Positions 41,686 through 52,572 of a stretch of 64,000 bases of DNA are shown in pieces (position 1 is the stretch's first letter; each line of letters opens with the position of its first letter). Location of the stretch: contig OY730172.1 of the NCBI GenBank assembly GCA_963422465.1, positions 868,001-932,000 of the forward strand. Reading direction: 5' to 3'. Under the pieces are notes generated by a model. The model worked only from the letters and a program-made list of their open reading frames with translations, ran no database searches and was not told the origin of the DNA. A program made the position numbers and the translations under genes. This DNA comes from Lichina pygmaea (taxonomy: Eukaryota; Ascomycota; Lichinomycetes; Lichinales; Lichinaceae).

Positions 41686-44600
41686 TCATGAGTGGTTCCC
41701 AGGTATTTTCTGAGTCTGGGTAGTTTTTCCACTTGACAAAGTATCACTGACTTTTTCTCTTCAAGATCTGTTTGACCTTGAATTCCTGTTCTTCCTCTGG
41801 TTGGTAATGAAATGTTTCCTGCAAGGGTGTGCTCTGGTCAGCTAATTTAATCATTGAGATGTGAAAGTTTGGGTGTACCTGAGCATCTCTCAGTAGTCGC
41901 AGTCTGATGTTGACTGGTCCAGTTTTTTCTTTGACTGAAAATAGTCCGACCTTGACATAGTCCAGTTTCTTTGTTCTTGGTTTCTTTGTTTTCCAATTTC
42001 TTGTGAGGAGGTAGACTTTATCCCCCTTCTTTAGCTGAGGTGCCATTTTGAATTTCTTGTCTATTTGATGTTACATTCTTTCTGAGGTCTCTTGAAGGTA
42101 GTGCCTCATCATCGTGTGTGTTTGTTGTAGGAGCTTGTCATGTTGGAGTGCTTTCTCTGTGTTTGGTGAAGCTCTGCTTGGTATCCTGATGTTCACATGT
42201 TATCCAAAATTGGCAAAAAATAGTGATTCCTTTGTTAAGTCTGATCTGTGCTGGTTGATTGCCAGCTGTGCCACCAGTAATAACTGTACCCAATTGCTGT
42301 AGGTCTTGTTGATGTAATGCCGTAAGTAAGTCTCCAGGACTTGGTTTGCTTGCTCTGTCTGGCTGTCAGTTTGTGGGTGATAGGCTGTAGACATCTTGGG
42401 TTTTGTTCCTATGGCTGCACTGATTGTTTTCCAGTAGTTGGACATGAAGAGTTTGTCTCTGTCTGTAATGACTGTGATTGGAACTCTGTGGTCTCTGACT
42501 AATCTGTCCAGTAGGAGGTGTTCCAACTGCTCTGCTGTGTGGGTTTCCTTGAATAGTACCACTATTATGTATTTTGTGAATCTGTCCACAATCACTATAA
42601 TTGAGTTGTAGGTGATTCCTGTGACTGGGTCTTTGGACTTGGGTAGCTTTGTGATAAAGTCTATTGACATGTTTTCCTAAGAGCCTCTTGGTATTGTGTT
42701 TGGGTGTCCCTCTCTGTATAGCTTATGTCTTCCATGTTTGTTTTTCTGGCATAGTAGACACTTGCTGATGTAGCTTGTGATATGTTGTCAGAGGTTGATG
42801 ACATTGTTCCCTGCCTGTTGGATAAAGTCTGTGGTTTTGGTGATTCCTGGGTGACTATGTGCTGGATTATCATGGTAGTTCCTTATTAGTTCTTCAGTGT
42901 CTTCTGCTGTGAGCTTGTTGATCTGTGGTTGAAGCACCAGGTTTCCTTGCTGGTCCTGCTGTAAGATTGTTCCTTGGTGTTCATCATCTTCCATGTGGTC
43001 TTTTCGTCAGCTTAGTGTGTCTGCTCTCCTATTGTCTTGTCCAGGGGTGTACAAGATCTTGAACTTGTGTTGCCCTAGAAGTTCAGCTTATCTGACTTAC
43101 TGTCTGTTCAGCTTCTTGGTTGTTGTGAACGTTGTCAGATTCTTGTGGTCTGTGAGAACAGTGAGTTCAGAACTGCTTTCCGTGTACACTCTCCAGTGTT
43201 CAAGTGTGTTGACAACTGCCAGTAGCTCTTTGTTGTGGATATTATAGTTTTGTTCTGCTTGTGTCATTTTTCGTGAGTAGTAGGCAACTGGGTGCCACTT
43301 GCCATCTGCCTGTTGGTATAGACATGCTCCCACTGCCTGATCTGAAGTGTCTGTCTTGATTTGTGTCAGTTGGCCTGTCTTGAAGTTGAGGAGAACTGGT
43401 TTCTTGGCGCAAGTGTTCTTGAGCTGTTGGAATACTTTTTGTTGTCTCTCTATCCACTGGTACTCCACGTCCTTCTTTGTGAGTTCTGTCAGTGGTGTTG
43501 CCATCTGTGAGTAGTTCTTTATGAACTGTCAGTTGAAGTTGGCAAATCCTAGGAAGGCTTGTACTTCCTTAACTGATGTCGGTGTTGGCTATTGCTGAAT
43601 CACTTTGATTTTCTCAGGGTCAATCTTAATCCCTTCAATCCCTATGACATATCTGAGGAATTCAACTTCCAGTTTGTTGAACTTGCATTTCTTTGGGTTG
43701 AGCTTGAGCCCTGCCTGTTGTAGGCATCATAGAATATCCTTCACATGTTTGGTATGTTCCTGTTGTGTGTTCGAGTAGACAAGAGTGTTGTCCAGGTAGG
43801 TGATAGCTGTTTGGTCCAGGTGTGCTCTGATGACATTGTTGATCAATGCTTGACATGTTGCTGGTGTGTTTGTGAGTCCGAATAGTATAACCAGATACTT
43901 GTAGTGTCTGTATCAGGTTCTGAAGGCTGTCTTCCATTCTTCTCCTTCTTTCATGTGTATCAGGTTGTATGCTCCTTTCAAGTCCAGCTTGGTAAAGATT
44001 GTAGCTTGGCTGATCCTGTCTTGTAATTTGTTCACATTTGGTAACAGATATCAGTTCTTGATGGTAATGTTGTTGAGTTTCCTGTAATCCACACAAAGTT
44101 GAAGACTTCTGTCTTTCTTTAGTGCAAATAGTATCAGGTATCCTGCTGGCAATTGAGATTCTCAAATGAAACTTTTTTTCAGGTTTTCCTCCAGGTACTC
44201 GCGAAGTACTTGGAGCTCTTTCTCTGATAACTGGTAAATTAGTCCAAATCCTGGCTCTGTCCCTGGTTACAACTTGATCTCATGATCCCAAGGTTGGTGC
44301 TTAGGTAACACTGCTGTTGTTGTCTCTTCCTGAAAAAGGTTATCATACCCAGGTCAGTACTCTTCAGAGATCTCCAGAGGGTTAACAACTTCCTCTCTCT
44401 TCATCTCTGACTGTTTGGCCACCTGGTTCTGGGGTGTGTCTGTCAAGGCAGACCTCTTCTCTTGAGAGTTGTCCTTTCTGTCAGTGAGGTTCTACTGAGG
44501 ACTCCTTCGCTCATCTGTCCATGCCTTCTGCGGCTGGTAACAGGTCTGAGCTGTGTTGTTAGTGCAGTTCCTAAACATAAGTACTCCTGTCTTCCAGTTA

Positions 44601-46488
44601 ACAACTGGGTTGTGCTTCTTTAGCCAAGGCATCCCCAAATAGATATTCTGAGTGGCCAACTCAACAATATCAAGGTAGATCCTTTCAGCATAGTGTCTGG
44701 TAACTATTTCCATTGGCTGCGTCTTATGGCAGACTAGCTCTGTCTGTCTATTTGCTATTGTGAGCTGATAGAGCTGCTGCTTGCATCTCCTTCCAGTGCT
44801 GAGGGTGTTGTAAAGTTGTCTCAAGATGTAGTTTCCACTGGCTCCAGAGTCAACAAGTGTGTATGTCTGTACTGGCGTGTTGGCGTGTAGTGACACAGGT
44901 AATCACAGGTGCTTTGTGTTGCTAGGGGTCATGTTGTTGAACTCCTGATATCACCCCTTGACAAGAGAGTTCAGTCTTTTCCTGATTGAAGTGTCTTTCC
45001 ACTGACTGGGCAATAGGTCCAGCCATTCCCATCAGTCCTGAGGAATCTGTTCATGAATTTGTCTTGCTGATGCTTGTCACATCCAGGCTTGAGGCAGTAC
45101 TGCCAATTGTTGACGTAGCAGTTGTGGTTGTTGCCTTGCTGTAGGAACATGAGGTGTTCATGCCAATCATGTGTGTGCCTGGGGAATGTGGTGTGTTGGT
45201 GTTTGTCCCAAAGATAGATCTCACACACATCCTTCTCGCAATTGACCCAATGCTTGTGGCAGGTGGCGCAGTAGGGTGAATGTTCTCTGTACCTTTGTAG
45301 TTGTTTGTGGTAGGTGTAGTAGTGTTTTGTGCAAAACCTCCACTGTAGTTCACTATGCTGTAGGTTTTGTGGGTCTATGCTGTAAGTATAGCTTCCTTGT
45401 GGTATTTCTTCTTTGATAGACATAGGTTTGTCTCAGTCCCCATCAGAGGTGGTTAAGGACTCCTGTCTCTTGTCCTGACCTGTCTGCTCTGGTAGGTCCT
45501 TGCCTCCTGATGTTACCAGTTGGTGGGCTGCTTCCAATATCTGATCGTAGTTGTCCTATTGTTCAAGAGATAGCTAAGCCTCTCCTGGTGGGTCCTCTGG
45601 CTTGATGACATTCCAGTCTCTGTTGAGCGTATTAAGTTGCTGTCAGTGCACCTTGTTCTTTGAACAACAGTCTTTTGCCATGTGGCCTAGCTTGCCACAG
45701 GCATAGCACTTCAGTGCTTTCCTCTTTTTGTTGTTCCTTCCCTTCGTGAACCTTCCCTTGTGGTGGACTGCATCCAGTTCCATGGGTGTATAGCTATATG
45801 GGTTATGTGGTGGTGCCTTGTTAGGCGGCTTGTAGTGGTTGCTCACATGCTATGCAGGGTGGCTGTATCCTCTGTTGTGGTGTTTCTCTATCGCTCACTT
45901 GAATAGTTTGTCATTGATGTTGATTGCTTGTGTGATGAGTTTGTCTAGTGTGTTGACTGCTCATCCATCAAAGGTGATTTCATCCTTCATATTTTCCTTG
46001 AGTCCACATCAGTACATAACCATCAGGGTATCATTGTCCCAGTCAGTCAGTACTGAGTATTGTTTGAACTGTGTGGTGTACTCTGCAGCTGAGCGTTGTT
46101 ACTTGATGTGCTGGATTATTTGTATAGCCACTTTGTCTTTGTTAGATAGTCCAAGGATCCTTTTGATCTTGTCCTTGAATCACGTCCATTTTGTCATCCA
46201 TTCTGTTGTGCTGTTGTGGTCTCTATTTCCTGAGAGATGTTTGTTGACATAGGGCTTGATCTATCAATAAGCATTACCTCTCATGTAAGTGGTTGCAAAG
46301 AGGGGCCACTTTTCCTTAGGCAGCTTCGTCTCTGGTTGGAATTGAAAGTAGACTTGGAGTTGCATAAGCCAGTTGTCAACCTTGTTTCTTTTACTGTAGA
46401 ACAGGTCTGGCTTGGCAACACTGATCTTTCCATCTGGGAAGTTGGGGTTGGTTGCTCCTGAGGTACTCATCCTTGAGGGTCTTCAAAG

Positions 46489-47089
46489 TGTTGTAGTCTG
46501 TACTGTACTGTCCTATCCGAGTATAGGATTAGGGTGAGAGGTGGAAGGCAGGTTGGTTCTCACAGGAGAGGAGTGTCAAGGAGTGCAAAGGAGTTTGGTG
46601 GAATGTGGTGGTGGTGACACCTGATCAATGGCTTTGTACAAAAGGATTGTATTAAAGTAGATCTAGTTGTCTGGATCACAACATGAGTTGAAGATGATTG
46701 TTCCATAAGGGAACTATCACCAGACTATATAGTGCTGGCCTGTCAAGATAATCAAGATTGTCTTGACAGTCTTGATGTCAAGATGGGTGAGATTGTCTTG
46801 ACAGTCCCACTATGTTATGCACCCTGTGTCAAGACTGGTGAGATTGTCTTGATGCTTCATGCATTCTGCGTCAAGACTAGTGAGATTGTCTTGATACTTC
46901 ATGCATCCTGTGTCAAGACTGGTGAGATTGTCTTGATACTTCATGCATGCTGCGTCAAGACTCCTGTGTGTGTCTCGACAGTCACGTGACCCCTTGTTGG
47001 TTGGTCACTTGACTTCCATGGTGTCCTCTTGCCTGGCCCACAGCCTGATTGCCTATAAATAAGTGGCTCCTATTCCCTGGGTCATAACA
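46489..47089 (-). repeat. 5' LTR of Gyp-E
   Basis: 601 bases, TGTTGTAGTC to GTCATAACA on the plus strand, the same length as the 34000-34600 partner. Confidence 0.9.
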
Positions 47090-47440
47090 CACAAGTGGAA
47101 CAGAACTATGATATCCACAACAAAGAGCTACTGGCAGTTGTCAACGCACTCGAACACTGGAGAGTGTACGTGGAAAGCAGTTCTGAACTCACTATTCTCA
47201 CAGACCACAAGAATCTGACAACATTCACAACAATAAAGAAGCTGAACAGATAACAAGTCAGATTTTTTATTTTATTTATTTATTTGATTCTTACACTGGT
47301 AGTAGCTTTACAGCCATGCAGATCTTCTAGCTAATAGTGAACTCCTTCAGAAAACCTTTGAAGAGATAAAAACTGAAGGCAGGGTGTGACTAGGGAATGT
47401 AACAAAAGGAATCTTGAAGTTTCTGGTAAGAGAAGAGAAT

Positions 47441-50400
47441 CTAGGTATTGGATTGGGAATAGTGGAGTTTGAAAGCTAGATTAAACTGGTTTAGTCTTTT
47501 CAAAAACATAAACCAGTACAAGAACTTCTGTAGTAGCTCTGGGTTTGAAATAATAGTGGTGAAGTCTTGGGGATTAAAAGAGACTTGTTGTCTTTGTCTT
47601 GAATAAAGAGAGCATGAAGAGGTGATATGTTTTGCAGTTTCTTCTGCTTGGCCACACACACATAGTGGGGTAGGGAAGTCAGGAGCTCCAGCTCTGAAAA
47701 GAAAACTTGCCAGACCAATTCTTCCAGTCCTGATTTGCAGTAGCAGACTTGCCTCAGCTTTCTGTAACTCTTTGTAGAGCTTCAGATTGTTTTTGTGTGG
47801 CTTTTGACAGAAAGTCTGCCAGCCTGGATAGCTTCTTCTTTTCTTCTCTTCCCATTGGTCTTCCCACTCTTTAGTAAAGAGCTTTTGTAGTTCTTTCTTT
47901 GAACTAGCCTGGTTAGTAGTTATTTGACTTAACCAAGTGAATTTCCACTTAGGAGAGATAGTTGAGGACTCCTTTAAAGATTTCTTCAAGAGAGAGGCAT
48001 AGCTGGAAATAGTGGAAAAGATACTGTCAAGAAAGTATTTGAGAGGGGAGTTTTGAATAGAAGAAAGAAAACAGGCAGTGCGAAATTTAAAGTATAGGTC
48101 TAGAGGTAGAAGAAAAAGCTCACTCTCTAATAGAAAAGAAGGAGTGGCTTTGAAGACACCCCCAATAAGTCTTAGGCATCTGTTTTGAAATGAAACAAGA
48201 GAAGAGATATTGGAGGATTTTCTTAGAGGGTTAAACCAGATCCCCACTGCATAGCTCAGTACAGATCTCAGTATAGCAGTGTACACCAGACGTGATGTGT
48301 GAACTGGAAAGCCCCAAGTAGAATAGGAAGTTCTAGAAAGAGAAGAGAGTGCTTTCTGTGCTTTTTGAAGAATAATCCTCTGGTGTTTGTGCCAGTGGAG
48401 CTTTGCATCTAGGTACACTCCAAGTACTCGCACTTCTTCTTTTGGTTTGAGAATCACATTCCCCAGTCTGAGCTTGAGCTGAAGATTGTCTGATCTTCTT
48501 CTGGAAAAATGAAGTATTTTATATTTCTCAGGAGAGAAGACTATTCCATGTCTTGCAGCCCATGATAGACATTTGAGGTGTGTGTTCTTTAACTTCAGAA
48601 GGTTACTTTTCAAGGAGTGACCAAAAGCAAGCAGATTTGTATCATCTGCAAACCCCAGGGCAGATACACCAGAAGAGGGAGTATGCACAGTCTCATGCAA
48701 TTCAGAAATGTAGAATAGAAAAAGAATAGGGGATAATGGAGAACCTTGAGAAACTCCACAATGAATAGGAATTGAACAAGACTCAGAATCATCAAAGACA
48801 AGAGTGGTAGAGTGCTTATCACAGAAGGAGTAGATCCAGGAAGCTAGCCAGGCAGGTATTCCTTTTCTTTTCAGAATTTGCTGTAGTATCTTGGGGAGAA
48901 CTCTGTCATAGGCTCCTGAGATATCCAGTGAGAGTAGGGATGCAACCATGCCTTCCTTCCAGACTTTTTCCACTTGGGAGGTTAGAAGGAAAAGTGCTGC
49001 TTCTGTGGATCTTCCTTTCCTAAAGCCCATCTGGATATCTGGCAATAGTCCAGCTTCTTCTGCTATTTTGCTTAGTCTGGCTGCAGCAATAGCTTCCATC
49101 AGCTTGCCTGTTGTGTTTAGCAGAGCTATAGGGCGCCAGGCTTTAGCTTGATTGTAGGTTCCCTTGCCAGGTTTCCTCAAGCAGACTGTTTTTGCACTCT
49201 TAAATCTTTCAGGGAAGTACTCCAGTTTCCAGCATGTTGAAGTCAGAATAGCTAGAGCTTGGCAGAACCTAGGCCCCAGAGCTCTCAGAAATCTATTTGG
49301 CAGCTTATCTCTCCCTCCTGCTGTGAAAGGTTTCTTCTTGGCCAGAATTTGCTCCACTTCTTCACATGTTACTTCCTGGGAGAGCTGTATCTCAGAGATA
49401 GTCTGGGAGCTTTCTGAGCCTGGTTCTGGAACTAGAGCTTTTGGAAAGAACTGCTGTGAGAAGGCTTTAGTCTTTTCCTCAAAGGTTTTGGCTATTCCTT
49501 CTTGTGTTTCCAGGTCAGGAACCAGAGGAAGATCAGGAGTCTTGTTGGCTTTGGACTTTCCCCACTTTGCAAGCTTCCAGAACTTTGAAGAGCTGGCCAG
49601 CTCATGGATTTGGTGTCTGAAAGTGTTCTGTTTTCCATCTCTGACTGCCTTTTTCTTGAGCTTAGTTGCTTGCTCAAGTTCCTCTTGACTTGCTTGCCTT
49701 TTTTGCACTTTTCTTCTTACTCTTCTTTCCTCTTTAACCTTGTTTTGGATCTCTTGATTCCACCAGAGAACTGAGTGGCCAGATTGCTTCTGGAGCTGTG
49801 TGGATTTGCTTGCTATTTCTTGGAGAAAGTTGTCAAGATACTCCAAGTACTCATCCACTTCATATTTGTCTTGGAAGTGGAAGGGCAGGTGTAGCTTCTC
49901 GCACTCTACTCTTGCAAGGTTTGAGTCCAGTGTTCTCCAGTTTCTTTCTGGTTTCCAGATTTTCCTTGGAGGATCCAGGTCCAGGCAGGTTAGTACAGGT
50001 CTGTGGTCAGACCCATGAAAGAACTGAAGAGCCACTTTAGAGAAAATCAGAGAGTTAGAAAGAGAAGAAGAAATAAAAGACAGATCAATAGCAGAACATG
50101 GTTTTTCAGAAAGAGATCTTGCTCTGGTAGGGGTGAAAGGTGCAATAGCTAAATCCAGATTTAAATCTTTCATTAGGTCTTGAAACTTGTTTGCAGTCTC
50201 AGAGTACAGTCTTCTTTTCTTTGACCAGTCTGGGTGGTGAAGATTTGAGTCTGTGAGAAGAATATGTTGTCCTTGTTCTTGTAAAGCATTTTGGAGTAAA
50301 CAGAGAAGAGCTTCTGATGCCTCTGTGTAGTTTTCTTGACTTGATGGGGTGAAGTAGAGATTATGTACCCAAAGAGAAGTAGAAGAGTTTTCCAAGTAGA

Positions 50401-50683
50401 TTTCAAGAGAAACAAAGTCTTTATTCCAGAAAGTAGGATGAAGAGAAGAGAGTTTCAGATTTTTATTAATAAGAAAAAGTGTTCTGCCAATCTCTGAACA
50501 GTAGAGAGGAAGAAAGGAAGAGAAAACAGTTGAAGTGCTTGTTTCTAGGTGAGGGTTTTTCCAGGGCTCTTGAAGTGCAATAATGTCCACCTCTTGGAGA
50601 GCTGAGGTTGCTAGCAGTAGCTCTTGGACTGATTGGCTTTTTTGCACATTATACTGGAGAAGTGTCAGCTTTGTGTCTTTCAT
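47441..50683 (-). CDS. LINE ORF2: APE endonuclease and reverse transcriptase
   Basis: 1080 residues for target-primed reverse transcription. The endonuclease (about 1-235) shows LQYNV near residue 10, IALQEPW (E39), LLTDSNLHHPDW (D145, N147), AIDLSF near 199 and GSDHRP near 225. The reverse transcriptase (about 495-770) has AWRPIALLNTTGK, motif A SLDISGAYDRV (D587), GVSQGSPLSPILF near 643, and the catalytic FADD at 678-681. A C-terminal finger CX1CX8HX4C-type block (CVCGQAEETAKHITSSC) spans 1008-1024, preceded by RTGRIGLASFLFRAG. I see no RNase H domain between the reverse transcriptase and the finger, although many Tad-clade elements have one. The ATG overlaps the ORF1 stop as ATGA at 50683-50680. 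The protein looks complete. Confidence 0.93.
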   Translation of the reverse strand: MKDTKLTLLQYNVQKSQSVQELLLATSALQEVDIIALQEPWKNPHLETSTSTVFSSFLPLYCSEIGRTLFLINKNLKLSSLHPTFWNKDFVSLEIYLENSSTSLWVHNLYFTPSSQENYTEASEALLCLLQNALQEQGQHILLTDSNLHHPDWSKKRRLYSETANKFQDLMKDLNLDLAIAPFTPTRARSLSEKPCSAIDLSFISSSLSNSLIFSKVALQFFHGSDHRPVLTCLDLDPPRKIWKPERNWRTLDSNLARVECEKLHLPFHFQDKYEVDEYLEYLDNFLQEIASKSTQLQKQSGHSVLWWNQEIQNKVKEERRVRRKVQKRQASQEELEQATKLKKKAVRDGKQNTFRHQIHELASSSKFWKLAKWGKSKANKTPDLPLVPDLETQEGIAKTFEEKTKAFSQQFFPKALVPEPGSESSQTISEIQLSQEVTCEEVEQILAKKKPFTAGGRDKLPNRFLRALGPRFCQALAILTSTCWKLEYFPERFKSAKTVCLRKPGKGTYNQAKAWRPIALLNTTGKLMEAIAAARLSKIAEEAGLLPDIQMGFRKGRSTEAALFLLTSQVEKVWKEGMVASLLSLDISGAYDRVLPKILQQILKRKGIPAWLASWIYSFCDKHSTTLVFDDSESCSIPIHCGVSQGSPLSPILFLFYISELHETVHTPSSGVSALGFADDTNLLAFGHSLKSNLLKLKNTHLKCLSWAARHGIVFSPEKYKILHFSRRRSDNLQLKLRLGNVILKPKEEVRVLGVYLDAKLHWHKHQRIILQKAQKALSSLSRTSYSTWGFPVHTSRLVYTAILRSVLSYAVGIWFNPLRKSSNISSLVSFQNRCLRLIGGVFKATPSFLLESELFLLPLDLYFKFRTACFLSSIQNSPLKYFLDSIFSTISSYASLLKKSLKESSTISPKWKFTWLSQITTNQASSKKELQKLFTKEWEDQWEEKKRRSYPGWQTFCQKPHKNNLKLYKELQKAEASLLLQIRTGRIGLASFLFRAGAPDFPTPLCVCGQAEETAKHITSSCSLYSRQRQQVSFNPQDFTTIISNPELLQKFLYWFMFLKRLNQFNLAFKLHYSQSNT

Positions 50684-52071
50684 GCAGACATCTCAGCATC
50701 AAAGATCTTGAAGGAGTTAGCTGGTAGCTTTCCTCCAGAGTTGGCTGATCTTGAAGAAAGAATTTGCACTTCTGGGAGTGCACCTCTGAGTCTCTCTGAG
50801 CTTCTGCTTGGCTCAGCTGTTTTATGTTTTTTCCCCCCTGGTAGAGACTGAGAGAGAGGGAAAGACATAACTGGGGGGGGTTGTAGAGCTGGAACAGAGG
50901 TAGCTGTTGGGATCTCATATTTTCCTGGGCGTGTGTTCCATACTTCTCTTGCCTTCTTGGCTGCTTCCTGGCGTACTGGACAGACACTGGCCCAGGCTGG
51001 GTGAGCTCCTCTGCAGTTGCAGCATTTTGGCTTGAGAAGCTGTTCAGGAACTTGGCAGGCTCTCCTTTCATGCTGGCCTCCACAGGCACCACACACAGCT
51101 TTGTTCTTGCAGAAGCGTGCTTGGTGCCTATAGCCAAAGCACTTGAAACATTGTGCAATAACTGTGTCTGCCAGAAAAGGTTCTGCTTCATGCATCCTGT
51201 GCCCCAGCACTAGCCCACTCTCAATCAAAAGATTGGCTTGTTCAGGGGAAGCCAGATCCAGGTGGAGAGAGGTAACTAGCTTCTTTTGAGCTATAGTCTT
51301 CTTAGACCAGTAGGCTCTCAGGATGGTGATTTGCTTGCTCAGAGATGGGTTGCTGTTCTGGATTATCTGGCAGGTTTTCTCCAGGTCTTCAGGTTGGATA
51401 TCTTCTGTTCTGACTCCATGGATCAGAACTGGAAATCTCTTGGGCTGGATGGTTGCTTCCTTTGTGAAGATAGCTGATACCCAGGCAGGGTTTTTCTCTA
51501 GGAAGACTTTAGTCTCTTGGCTTCCTGTGTTAATAAGGATATCCCCTGAAGGAAGTTTCCTTACTGCTCTGACCTGCTTGTTGTAGGGGCTGGGTAGTCT
51601 GTCTTGAAGAGCCTGGAAAAGCTGGATGTGAGTTCTATTAGCCATGTCAGGTGGCTGGATACCAGGATGTACAAGAACTTCTTTGAGAATTCTTGCAGGT
51701 AGAGGGATTTGTGCTGGAATAGATTTTTGGACAGCCTGGGCATATGATAGCTTGGCTTCTTGTTTGTCCAGCCGCTTGTTGATATTCTCCAGTTCCTGGA
51801 AGATTCTGTTGGTGAGGCCAGTAGAGCTAGACTGGGCTTCTGTAGGGAAGGAGTTCTTTTTGATATTTTCCCAGCTTTTCAGAATAGATTCTGGGACTGG
51901 TTGAGTTTTGATCCAGGAGTCTACTAGTTTGTAGTCACTCTGGGGAGCTGGTTGGGGGGTAGGAGAGCTGGACTGGGTGCTAGCCAGACTTGGAGCTGGT
52001 TGGGAGGGTATAGCTGGTGTAGCTCTGGTGTTACTTTCTGAAAAAGTGGGTTTTTTCTTCTTGGGAGCCAT
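50680..52071 (-). CDS. LINE ORF1: RNA-binding gag-like protein with three zinc knuckles
   Basis: 463 residues. It starts MAPKKKKPTFSESN, a basic nuclear-localisation-like N-terminus, followed by an S/P/Q-rich linker, a short helical coiled-coil stretch (IFQELENINKRLDKQEAKL, about residues 85-110), a middle domain of about 150 residues that may be RRM-like (AVRKLPSGDILINTGS, PKRFPVLIHGV), and three consecutive CCHC/CCCC-type knuckles: CFKCFGYRHQARFC, CGACGGQHERRAC and CCNCRGAHPAWASVC (about residues 305-365). Such proteins coat the LINE RNA and form the retrotransposition particle. The stop TGA overlaps the ORF2 ATG, suggesting ORF2 is made by termination-reinitiation. Confidence 0.88.
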   Translation of the reverse strand: MAPKKKKPTFSESNTRATPAIPSQPAPSLASTQSSSPTPQPAPQSDYKLVDSWIKTQPVPESILKSWENIKKNSFPTEAQSSSTGLTNRIFQELENINKRLDKQEAKLSYAQAVQKSIPAQIPLPARILKEVLVHPGIQPPDMANRTHIQLFQALQDRLPSPYNKQVRAVRKLPSGDILINTGSQETKVFLEKNPAWVSAIFTKEATIQPKRFPVLIHGVRTEDIQPEDLEKTCQIIQNSNPSLSKQITILRAYWSKKTIAQKKLVTSLHLDLASPEQANLLIESGLVLGHRMHEAEPFLADTVIAQCFKCFGYRHQARFCKNKAVCGACGGQHERRACQVPEQLLKPKCCNCRGAHPAWASVCPVRQEAAKKAREVWNTRPGKYEIPTATSVPALQPPPVMSFPLSQSLPGGKKHKTAEPSRSSERLRGALPEVQILSSRSANSGGKLPANSFKIFDAEMSA

Positions 52072-52572
52072 GTTAGAGATTGTTTGGCACTGGTTGGGTG
52101 TTTCCTGTCTGCAGAGTACTGCCAGAAAGAAGAGTCACCTGGTTTCCCAGTAGTAATAATCTAGTCCTGGGACCAATCCCCAAGACTAGACTTTCCTGGG
52201 CAGCTTTTTCCAACTAAGCTCTGGGCAAAGCTAGAAGTATTAACCTAGACTAGGGACCAGACCCCCTATCTAGACTTTCCTTGAGCCAAAGACTCTGCTA
52301 GCTCCAGAGTCAGTCAGACTCTAACTATTCCTCTTATCCTAAGACTCTCTCTCTCTGGTTGTGGGTAGATTGCTGGTTGTTGAAGAAGAAGATTGTGGAT
52401 TCAAGATCACAACTTTTGACAAACAGGTGTGATTCTCAAAGGTGATGGGTTTTCACCTTAAGGTTTGGGTGGTTTCAGAGAGGAACTCGGCTGTTTTCCA
52501 GAACATATGACAAATTGTGGTGTTTGTCAAAAATGATGGTCCTTGAAGAACGTGGTTCTGGGAAGAGTTTTT

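Larger units (their letters stand above)
34000..47089 (-). mobile_element. Gyp-E: Ty3/gypsy fossil inserted in Gyp-D RNase H, itself split by Gyp-F
   Basis: Exact target duplication CACAA (33995-33999 and 47090-47094) and two LTRs of 601 bases (34000-34600 and 46489-47089). Minus-strand parts: gag 46470-46264 onward; zinc knuckle block 45846-45643; protease 44896-44492; reverse transcriptase about 44300-43520; RNase H 43504-43097; integrase 42670-42200; integrase C-terminus and chromodomain region from 42046. The antisense accessory ORF is interrupted by Gyp-F. CpG is scarce compared with Gyp-F, and there are many breaks, roughly ten or more. Confidence 0.9.
30168..47262 (+). mobile_element. 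Gyp-D: Ty3/gypsy fossil inside Gyp-C, split by Gyp-E and cut short at the LINE
   Basis: Plus-strand parts: 5' LTR 30168-30769; gag about 30789-31350; zinc knuckle (CYTCGKLGYMVKDC) within 31412-31615; protease (LVDSGASGNY) near 32400; reverse transcriptase about 32940-33730; RNase H 33770-33999, then Gyp-E, then RNase H again 47090-47262. The 3' half, including the integrase and 3' LTR, is absent; the LINE tail follows at 47263. The left flank has no partner duplication at 55457. Heavily decayed, with many breaks; one of the oldest copies of this family here. Confidence 0.8.
47263..52572 (-). mobile_element. Tad-like non-LTR retrotransposon (LINE) with both ORFs open
   Basis: Minus strand, about 5.3 kb. 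It has a 5' region (about 52572-52072), ORF1 (52071-50680), ORF2 (50683-47441), a 3' UTR of about 140 bases, and an A-rich tail of AAAT-type repeats abutting Gyp-D at 47262-47290. Neither ORF has a stop or frameshift, in sharp contrast to the surrounding LTR fossils, so it arrived late. The 5' limit is placed where Gyp-G similarity stops (52573) and may be off by up to about 190 bases. No target-site duplication is visible because the two flanks belong to different, oppositely oriented elements. Confidence 0.85.

Noticed and set aside
52072-52572. Separate unknown gene upstream of LINE ORF1
   Set aside because: No frame with coding character; position and the end of Gyp-G similarity suggest the LINE 5' region.
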